This document shows, piece after piece, positions 4,944 through 9,884 of a DNA stretch of 9,884 nucleotides. Positions within the stretch are counted from its first letter, which is position 1, and every line of letters begins with the position of its first letter. The translations under genes and the position numbers were made by a program. Origin of the DNA: Lautropia sp. SCN 70-15 (GTDB lineage Bacteria; Pseudomonadota; Gammaproteobacteria; Burkholderiales; Burkholderiaceae_E); the NCBI GenBank assembly GCA_001724315.1, contig MEEC01000242.1, forward strand, positions 1 to 9,884. The letters are read 5' to 3'. The notes below the pieces were generated by a model that was given only the letters and a program-made list of their open reading frames with translations, did no database searches and was not told the DNA's origin.

Positions 4944-6304
4944 CCGGCCGCGGCGAGAGCTGGTCCGGGCGCGTCGGCTTCATCCTGGCCACGATCGGCT
5001 CCGCGGTCGGCATCGGCAGCGTCTGGAAGTTCCCCTACGAAGTCGGCGCCAACGGCGGCAGCGCCTTTCTGCTCTTCTACCTGATCGGCCTGGTGGCGAT
5101 CGTGATGCCGCTGATGCTGGCTGAATTCGCGATCGGCCGGCGCGGGCGCGGCGATTCCTCGGTCAGCATCGCCGTGGTGGCGCGGCAGGCCGGGGCAGGG
5201 CGCGCATGGACCCTGGTCGGGGTGTTCGGCGTGCTCACCGGTTTCCTGATCCTGAGCTTCTACTCGGTGATCGGGGGCTGGACGCTCGGCTACGCCATCC
5301 AGATGGTGCACGACGGTCTGCCCGGCGCCGATCCGGCGGCGGTGGCCGGGCGATTCGAGCGCTTCCTGTCCTCGCCCGGCCGGCTGGCCTTCCTGCACGC
5401 GCTGTTCATGGGGGCCACCCTGTTCGTGGTGGCGCGCGGCATCAGCGGCGGCATCGAGACCGCCGCAAAGGTGCTGATGCCGCTGCTCACCGTGCTGATG
5501 CTGGGACTGGCCGGCTGGGCGATGCTGCAGGGCGACGTCCGTGCCACCATCGAGTTCCTGTTCCGGCTCGACACCTCGTACCTGAACGCCGGCACCGCGC
5601 TCGAGGCGCTCGGGCTCGGCTTCTTCTCGATCGGCGTGGGCCTCGGGCTGATGATCACCTACGCGGCCTACAGCGGCGCGGAGATCAGCCTGACCGAGGT
5701 GGCGGTCGTCTCGGTCGTGGCCGACACGGCGATCTCCTTTCTCGCCGGCTTCGCGGTCTTCCCGATCGTGTTCGCCTACGGGCTCGATCCGGCCAGCGGC
5801 CCCGGCCTGGTTTTCGTGACGCTGCCGCTGGCCTTCGCCCAGATGCCCTTCGGCACGCTGGCGGCCTGGACCTTCTTCGTGCTGCTCTTCGTGGCCGCGC
5901 TGGCTTCGGCGATCTCGCTGCTCGAGCTGGTGGTGGCGCTGCTGGTGCGCCGCGCCGGCATGCGCCGGCCGGTGGCCGCGCTGCTCGCCGCCGGCGCCTG
6001 CTACCTGATGGGGCTGGCCACCGTGTTCTCCTTCAACCTGTGGGCGCAGTGGCGTCCGCTGGCTGGCGTGGCGGGTCTCGCCGATGCGAGCTTCTTCGAC
6101 CTGCTGGACCAGCTGACCTCCAACCTGATGCTGCCGATCGGCGGGATGCTGATCTCGATCTTCGCCGGCTGGGTGATGCCGCGCGAGCTGCTGGCCGCGG
6201 AACTGGGTATCGGACCGCGCGCCGGCGCGGCGCTGGCGCTCCTGCTGAAATTCGTGGTGCCGCTCGGAATCGGCGCGGCCACCCTGTTCGCGCTGCGGGG
6301 CTGA
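4940..6304 (+). CDS. Sodium-dependent transporter, neurotransmitter:sodium symporter (NSS/SNF) family
   Basis: This 454-residue inner-membrane protein has 11-12 predicted helices and the NSS hallmark helix 1, FILATIGSAVGIGSVWKFPY (14-33), followed by the conserved NGGSAF (38-43). By analogy with LeuT it should couple Na+ entry to uptake of an amino acid or related amine. Tyr108 in LSFYSVIGGWTLGY matches the LeuT substrate-capping tyrosine. Helix 6 is seen at LGFFSIGVGLGLMITYAAY (226-244) and helix 8 at FVAALASAISLLE (317-329). Several sodium-site positions differ from LeuT: Ser27, Ser230, Ala261 and Ala322, and Lys30 replaces the gate arginine. The true start is the ATG at 4940 that overlaps the previous stop; the frame is open to 4841, but the added Arg/Pro-rich residues are not NSS-like. 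The DUF3147 gene follows after 4 bp. Confidence 0.94.
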   Translation: MTGRGESWSGRVGFILATIGSAVGIGSVWKFPYEVGANGGSAFLLFYLIGLVAIVMPLMLAEFAIGRRGRGDSSVSIAVVARQAGAGRAWTLVGVFGVLTGFLILSFYSVIGGWTLGYAIQMVHDGLPGADPAAVAGRFERFLSSPGRLAFLHALFMGATLFVVARGISGGIETAAKVLMPLLTVLMLGLAGWAMLQGDVRATIEFLFRLDTSYLNAGTALEALGLGFFSIGVGLGLMITYAAYSGAEISLTEVAVVSVVADTAISFLAGFAVFPIVFAYGLDPASGPGLVFVTLPLAFAQMPFGTLAAWTFFVLLFVAALASAISLLELVVALLVRRAGMRRPVAALLAAGACYLMGLATVFSFNLWAQWRPLAGVAGLADASFFDLLDQLTSNLMLPIGGMLISIFAGWVMPRELLAAELGIGPRAGAALALLLKFVVPLGIGAATLFALRG

Positions 6305-6308
6305 GACC

Positions 6309-6659
6309 ATGGGCTGGCTCGCGACCAAGTACCTGCTGACCGCCGCGGTCGTCGTCGCGGTGTCCGAGCTGGCGCGTCGCAGCGACCGGATCGGGGCGCT
6401 GGTGGCGTCGCTGCCGCTGGTCACCCTGCTCGCCCTGGTCTGGCTGCACGTCGAGCGCCAGCCCGACGAGAAACTCGCGAATCACGCCTGGTACACCTTC
6501 TGGTACGTGATCCCCACGCTGCCGATGTTCCTCGTCTTCCCGCTGCTGCTGCCGCGCATCGGCTTCTGGCCCACGCTTCTGGCCTGCGTGGCGCTCACGA
6601 TCGGCTGCTTCGCCGCCTTCGGCCTGCTGGTCCGCCGCTTCGGGATCGAGCTGTTCTGA
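6309..6659 (+). CDS. DUF3147-family small membrane protein
   Basis: The 116-residue protein has four hydrophobic segments (about 5-22, 28-47, 66-82, 87-108) and the opening typical of DUF3147: KYLLTAAVVVAVSELARRS (7-25), then GALVASLPLVTLLALVWLHVE (29-49), where the central serine-leucine-proline is a strong family feature. The function is unknown; it is an inner-membrane protein. It begins 4 bp after the NSS transporter stop with GGGG as a ribosome site, so the two are almost certainly co-transcribed, and an accessory role for the transporter is possible but unproven. A 55-bp gap separates it from the lactonase gene. Confidence 0.85.
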   Translation: MGWLATKYLLTAAVVVAVSELARRSDRIGALVASLPLVTLLALVWLHVERQPDEKLANHAWYTFWYVIPTLPMFLVFPLLLPRIGFWPTLLACVALTIGCFAAFGLLVRRFGIELF

Positions 6660-6697
6660 AGGCGCCGACCCGACGCCACCCCGCACCAAACACCCAA

Positions 6698-6705
6698 GAG
6701 AGGAG
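6698..6705 (+). promoter_or_regulatory. Shine-Dalgarno of the SMP-30-like gene
   Basis: GAGAGGAG lies 9 nt before the ATG at 6715 and fixes that start. The 55-bp gap shows no clear promoter, so the gene may be transcribed from the NSS operon or from weak signals. Confidence 0.6.
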
Positions 6706-6714
6706 ATCCATCCC

Positions 6715-7644
6715 ATGAAGATTCGCGAACTCGCATCCGGCCTGCTGTTCCCCGAGGGGCCGGTGGCCATGGACGACGGTTCGGTGCTGCTGGTGGAGAT
6801 CGGACGCGGCACGCTTACCCGCGTGAGCGCGGACGGCAAGGTGTCGGTGGCGGCGGATCTGGGCGGAGGCCCCAACGGCGCGGCGATCGGCCCCGACGGC
6901 GCGGTCTACGTCTGCAACAACGGCGGCTTCCGTTTCCACACCGAGGCCGACGGCTGCTTCAGGCCGGTCGCCCAGGCCGACGATTACTCCGGCGGCCGGA
7001 TCGAGCGGGTGAACCTGGCCACCGGCCGCTTCGAGCGGGTGCTCGATGCGGTGGACGGCGTGCCGCTGCGCGGCCCGAACGACCTGGTCTTCGACGCGCA
7101 GGGCGGGCTCTGGTTCACCGACCTGGGCAAGGTCCGCGAGCGCGAGATGGACCGCGGCGGGGTCTTCTTCACCCGCCCCGACGGCAGCGGCGCGGTGGCC
7201 GTCGCGCGCCCCGCGATGACGCCCAACGGCATCGCGCTGTCGCCGGACGGCAAGACCGTCTACTACGCCGAGACCGAGGGGGCCCGGCTGTGGGCCTTCG
7301 ACATCACCGGGCCGGGCCAGGTGCGGCGCGACCCCTGGCCGTCGCCGCACGGCGGCCGCCTGGTCGCGGCGGCGCCGGGCGGCCACTACCAGCGCTTCGA
7401 TTCGATCGCGGTCGACGCCTTCGGCAACGTCTGCGTGGCCACGCTGCTGCACGGCGGGATCACGGTGATCTCGCCCGACGGCAGCCTGGCCAGCCACGTG
7501 CCGCTGCCCGACCGCTACACGACCAACCTGTGCTTCGGCGGCAAGGACATGCGCACCGTGTACGTGACGCTGTCCGGCGTCGGCAAGCTGATCGCGATCG
7601 ACGATTGGCCGGTGCCGGGGCTGCGCCTGAACTTCAACGCCTGA
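6715..7644 (+). CDS. SMP-30/gluconolactonase/LRE-family protein
   Basis: The 309-residue product is a complete six-bladed SGL propeller. The family's divalent-metal ligands can be matched: Glu14 in LFPEGPV, Asn122 in LRGPNDLVFD, Asn171 in TPNGIALSPDGKTVYY and Asp229 in FDSIAVDAFGNVCVA. The repeated xPDGxxY blade motifs (GPDGAVYV, SPDGKTVYY, SPDGSLAS) are clear. Known members hydrolyse sugar-acid lactones such as gluconolactone, and some cleave other esters; the substrate here is not predictable. No signal peptide is seen, so it is probably cytosolic. It converges with the beta-hydroxyacid dehydrogenase gene, which could act in the same kind of pathway (sugar acids or hydroxyacids), but they are on opposite strands and need not be linked. 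Confidence 0.92.
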   Translation: MKIRELASGLLFPEGPVAMDDGSVLLVEIGRGTLTRVSADGKVSVAADLGGGPNGAAIGPDGAVYVCNNGGFRFHTEADGCFRPVAQADDYSGGRIERVNLATGRFERVLDAVDGVPLRGPNDLVFDAQGGLWFTDLGKVREREMDRGGVFFTRPDGSGAVAVARPAMTPNGIALSPDGKTVYYAETEGARLWAFDITGPGQVRRDPWPSPHGGRLVAAAPGGHYQRFDSIAVDAFGNVCVATLLHGGITVISPDGSLASHVPLPDRYTTNLCFGGKDMRTVYVTLSGVGKLIAIDDWPVPGLRLNFNA

Positions 7645-7680
7645 GGCGGGTCAATCGGCAGCGACCCGCCAAGCGGGTCG
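7645..7680. terminator. Two competing hairpins between convergent genes
   Basis: GACCCGCC (7663-7670) can pair with the upstream GGCGGGTC (7645-7652), 8 bp, ten-base loop. CGACCCGC (7662-7669) can instead pair with the downstream GCGGGTCG (7673-7680), 8 bp, loop CAA. The two folds exclude each other. The region separates the convergent lactonase and dehydrogenase genes and may end transcription from both sides; a T run is lacking. The rest of the gap (7681-7704) shows nothing certain. Confidence 0.4.
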
Positions 7681-7704
7681 GCCGGCGACTGCCCATCAGC
7701 CGGG

Positions 7705-8604
7705 TCAGGCGGCCGGGCGCGCGTCCCTGGCCAGCAGGTCGATCAGCTCGGGCACCGCGGCGCCGCCCAGGCCGGCGGCGACCGCGCCTTCCAGCGTCTG
7801 GCGGATGCCCTGCGCGGTGGCCATGCTCGCGCCCATCTCGCCGGCCATCGTCGTGTAGTAGCCGATGTCCTTCAGGGCGTTGGAGATGGAGAAGCGGAAG
7901 GCCGCGATCTCCTTCGACTCGATGTAGGGCCGCAGGCGCTCCAGCACCACGCCGCCGCCGCCGCCCTTGGCCAGGACCTCCATGAACACGTGCGGATCCA
8001 CGTTCGCGCGCTGCGCGCAGGCAGCCGCCTCGGCCAGCACCGCCGAGAAGCCCAGCGACACGTAGTTGTGCAGCAGCTTCATCCGGTGGCCGGCGCCGAC
8101 CGGCCCCGCGTGCACGATGTTCTCGGCGAAGCAGGCGAGCAGCGGGCGGATCTCGGCGAACAGCGCCGCCTCGCCGCCCACCAGCAGGTTCAGCCGGCCT
8201 TCGGCGGCTTCCTTCGGGGTGCGGGTCATCGGCGCGTCGATGAAGCGGCCGCCGGCCTTCGCCACCGCGTCGGCGATCTTCAGCGTGGAGGAGGGGATCG
8301 CGGTCGAGCAGTCCACGATGAGGGTGCCCGGCCGCAGCGACTCGAGCAGGCCGCCGGCCTGGAACAGGACGCTCTCGACCTCGGGCGAGCCGGTCACGCA
8401 CAGGATCACCACGTCGGACTCGGCGGCGAGCGCGGCGATGGAGGGCATCGGCCGCGCGCCCGCCGCGACCAGCGCATCGACCGGCTGGTTGCCCGGATGC
8501 TCGAGAAAAGCCAGCGGATGGCCGTGCTTCACGATGTTGCTGGCGATGCCGTGGCCCATCATCCCGATGCCGATCATGCCGATCCGCCTGGTGGCTGCGT
8601 TCAT
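7705..8604 (-). CDS. NAD(P)-dependent beta-hydroxyacid dehydrogenase (HIBADH/GarR family) with atypical substrate loop
   Basis: The 299-residue protein has an N-terminal Rossmann domain, RRIGMIGIGMMGHG (6-19) with GxGxxG at Gly12, Gly14 and Gly17, and VDCST (97-101). The catalytic lysine is Lys176 in GAGHRMKLLHN with Asn180 after it, and KD at 245-246 completes the family pattern. Such enzymes oxidise 3-hydroxyisobutyrate, tartronate semialdehyde reduction products or similar acids. The substrate loop normally reads DAPVSGG, but here it is DAPMTRTPKEAAEG (123-136), so the substrate-binding Ser-Gly-Gly is Thr-Arg-Thr. Glu35 at the end of strand 2 hints at NAD over NADP preference. A run of five glycines (214-218) lies in the hinge to the C-terminal helical domain. 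GGGAG 8-12 nt upstream supports the ATG at 8604. Confidence 0.91.
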   Translation of the reverse strand: MNAATRRIGMIGIGMMGHGIASNIVKHGHPLAFLEHPGNQPVDALVAAGARPMPSIAALAAESDVVILCVTGSPEVESVLFQAGGLLESLRPGTLIVDCSTAIPSSTLKIADAVAKAGGRFIDAPMTRTPKEAAEGRLNLLVGGEAALFAEIRPLLACFAENIVHAGPVGAGHRMKLLHNYVSLGFSAVLAEAAACAQRANVDPHVFMEVLAKGGGGGVVLERLRPYIESKEIAAFRFSISNALKDIGYYTTMAGEMGASMATAQGIRQTLEGAVAAGLGGAAVPELIDLLARDARPAA

Positions 8605-8690
8605 TTCCGGGTCTCTCCCTTGGTTCTGCCGTGGTTGGGCGCGCCGGCGGCTGGGGCCGCGCGCGAAGTCCGCACTTTAACGCCGCCGGA

Positions 8691-8728
8691 ACGGCCGCGC
8701 CGGCCGTGTGCGCGCTTCGCGCGATAAT
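8691..8728 (+). promoter_or_regulatory. Candidate promoter/operator of the LysE-family gene
   Basis: GATAAT (8723-8728) is a good -10 box 28 bp before the ATG at 8757. Where the -35 would be expected lies an inverted repeat, ACGGCC, five bases, GGCCGT (8691-8707). A regulator bound there could control this gene and perhaps the divergent dehydrogenase. In DNA this GC-rich a short dyad may be chance. The 152-bp divergent gap 8605-8756 shows nothing else. Confidence 0.33.
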
Positions 8729-8756
8729 CCGGACTCGTCCCTGCCTGCGCGCCCCG

Positions 8757-9380
8757 ATGCCTGTCGAGACCCTGTCCGCCTTCTTCGCCGCTTCCGTTCT
8801 GCTCGGCCTGTCGCCGGGACCGGACAACCTCTTCGTGATGATGCAGTCGGCGATGCACGGCCGGGCGGCCGGCCTGCGCGTGGTGCTGGGCCTGTGCACC
8901 GGCTTGCTGGTGCACACGGCGGCGGTCGCGGCCGGGCTCGCGGCGGTGTTCGCCGCCTCGGAAATTGCCTTCCAGGCCCTGAAGGCGGCGGGCGCGCTCT
9001 ACCTGCTCTGGCTCGCCTGGCAGGCCTTCAGCGCGCCGGTGGACGCGCCTCCCGAGGGCAGCGCGCCGCGGCTCGCTGGCTGGGCGCTCTATCGGCGCGG
9101 CGTGCTGATGAACCTGACCAATCCCAAGGTCTCGATCTTCTTCCTGGCCTTCCTGCCGCAGTTCGCCGACCCGGCTCGCGGGCCGCTGGCCGCGCAGATC
9201 GTGCTGCTCGGCGCGGTCTTCATCCTGGCCACGCTGCTCGTGTTCGGCGCGATCGCCTGGTTCGCCGGCTCGCTGGGCGGCTGGCTCAGGCGCTCGCGGG
9301 CCGCGCGCCGGGCCTTGAACCTGGCCGCCGGCACCGTGTTCGCCGCGCTCGCGGCCAGGCTTGCCTTCGTGCAGCGCTGA
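8757..9380 (+). CDS. LysE/RhtB-family amino-acid exporter
   Basis: This 207-residue inner-membrane protein has about six hydrophobic segments (about 5-25, 40-65, 72-91, 118-136, 145-170, 187-204). The family signature is near the N-terminus, GLSPGPDNLFV (17-27), and the second conserved motif is MNLTNPKVSIFFLAFLPQF (118-136). Known members export amino acids such as homoserine, threonine, lysine or cysteine; the substrate is not predictable. The frame is open back to an ATG at 8631, but the extra 42 residues cross the promoter region and are not LysE-like, whereas MPVETLSAFFAASVLL is a typical family start. No Shine-Dalgarno precedes 8757. It is divergent from the dehydrogenase gene and 41 bp upstream of the MFS gene. 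Confidence 0.92.
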   Translation: MPVETLSAFFAASVLLGLSPGPDNLFVMMQSAMHGRAAGLRVVLGLCTGLLVHTAAVAAGLAAVFAASEIAFQALKAAGALYLLWLAWQAFSAPVDAPPEGSAPRLAGWALYRRGVLMNLTNPKVSIFFLAFLPQFADPARGPLAAQIVLLGAVFILATLLVFGAIAWFAGSLGGWLRRSRAARRALNLAAGTVFAALAARLAFVQR

Positions 9381-9421
9381 GCCCGGCGCGCTCCGCCATC
9401 CCCAGTCCGACGGAGACCTGC

Positions 9422-9884
9422 TTGTCCGCCGAAGCCCCCCGCATGCCGCCGATCGACACCCGGCAGCGCGTCTACGAGGTGCTCACCGGCGAGGACCAGG
9501 GCCGCGTCTGCAAGGACATTCCGGATTCGGCCTGTCGCGAGCAGCCGCGCAACTTCCTCACCCATGTGCTGAGCCTTGCGGCCACCAAGACCGCCGACGG
9601 CCTGGCCGACCCCAAGCTGGTGCTCGCCTGGCTGCTGGGCGCGACCGGCGCGCCCGCCTTCATGACCGGCCTGCTGGTGCCGATCCGCGAGGCGGGCGCC
9701 TTGCTGCCGCAGCTGGTGATCGCCGCGTCGATCCGCTCGCTGCCGGTGCGCAAGTGGGTCTGGGCGATCGGAAGCATCGTGCAGGGCGCGGCGGCGATCG
9801 GCGTGGGCCTGGCCGCCTTGCTGCTCCAGGGCGCTGCGGCCGGCTGGACGATCCTGGGCCTGCTGCTGATGCTGGCGCTGGCGC
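9422..9884 (+). CDS. MFS transporter with soluble N-terminal extension (3' end beyond window)
   Basis: From a TTG at 9422 the frame is open to the window end, giving 154 codons. GGAG 6 nt before the TTG supports it; an in-frame ATG at 9443 has no ribosome site. About the first 60 residues are polar, with a cysteine pair in RVCKDIPDSACREQP (Cys30, Cys38). Helix 1 then seems amphipathic (KLVLAWLLGATGAPAFMTGLLVPIREAG), followed by a loop with SIRSLPVRKWVW, which resembles the MFS loop between helices 2 and 3, and two further hydrophobic segments. I recall similar MFS proteins in proteobacteria carrying this CKDIP..ACREQP extension; the substrate is unknown. It probably follows the LysE-family gene in one transcript. 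Confidence 0.78.
   Translation, partial: MSAEAPRMPPIDTRQRVYEVLTGEDQGRVCKDIPDSACREQPRNFLTHVLSLAATKTADGLADPKLVLAWLLGATGAPAFMTGLLVPIREAGALLPQLVIAASIRSLPVRKWVWAIGSIVQGAAAIGVGLAALLLQGAAAGWTILGLLLMLALA

Noticed and set aside
5206..6339. A 377-codon plus-strand frame inside the NSS gene
   Set aside because: It is a shifted reading of the transporter gene, Arg/Ala/Gly-rich without motifs.
4622..6424. A 600-codon open frame on the minus strand opposite the NSS transporter
   Set aside because: It is antisense to a clear NSS gene; its product is dominated by His, Gln, Arg, Gly and Asp with no fold or motif, as expected from the complement of GC-rich codons.
8631..8756. Upstream ATG at 8631 as the LysE-family start
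   Set aside because: The extension crosses a good -10 box and lacks homology-like character; the family N-terminus begins at 8757.
9391..9415. CTCCG/CGGAG pairing that would hide the ribosome site of the MFS gene
   Set aside because: Only five base pairs with a fifteen-base loop; expected by chance in such GC-rich DNA.
1..9884. Defence island, prophage, transposon, CRISPR or toxin-antitoxin system
   Set aside because: No integrase, transposase, nuclease, methylase, toxin-like pair, direct-repeat array or tRNA attachment site was found; the small genes present do not form a recognisable toxin-antitoxin pair.

Overview
The window is GC-rich chromosomal DNA (about 70% GC by eye, not counted) with tightly packed genes, very strong G/C preference at third codon positions and many 4-base ATGA stop/start overlaps. 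Gene content and style (LysR regulators, a RhtB/LysE exporter, an NSS-type sodium symporter, SMP-30, GarR/HIBADH-like dehydrogenases) fit a betaproteobacterium, probably of the order Burkholderiales. That placement is an inference; no marker gene such as rRNA is present. I see no insertion sequence, phage gene, CRISPR array, tRNA or rRNA, and no change in base composition that would suggest recent transfer.

Left part (1-2946): a LysR regulator, cut by the window edge, is transcribed leftwards. Divergent from it runs a compact five-gene unit: a small two-helix membrane protein, an OGFr-domain protein, a GGACT-like gamma-glutamylamine cyclotransferase, a DUF488 protein and a Rid-family protein. 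Most of these families are poorly understood, so this is the most interesting block. The junction between DUF488 and Rid carries a 17-bp tandem duplication of the translation start region, which creates a six-codon mini-ORF overlapping both neighbours.

Middle (2950-4617): a YitT-family membrane protein faces the Rid gene with only 3 bp between the stop codons. Divergent from it lie a small cupin and a GNAT acetyltransferase, probably one transcription unit.

Centre (4689-6659): a small cysteine-rich protein overlaps by ATGA the start of an SNF/NSS sodium-dependent transporter, which is followed 4 bp later by a DUF3147 membrane protein. The transporter has unusual residues at the positions that form the sodium sites in LeuT.

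Right part (6715-9884): an SMP-30/gluconolactonase-type lactonase converges on a beta-hydroxyacid dehydrogenase (HIBADH/GarR family) with a non-canonical substrate loop; the 60-bp gap between them can fold into competing hairpins. Divergent from the dehydrogenase is a LysE/RhtB exporter, followed by the first half of an MFS transporter that starts at TTG and runs off the window.

I found no convincing complete new defence or mobile system. The best leads are the OGFr/GGACT/DUF488/Rid operon, the Cys-rich protein coupled to the atypical NSS transporter, and the duplicated start region.
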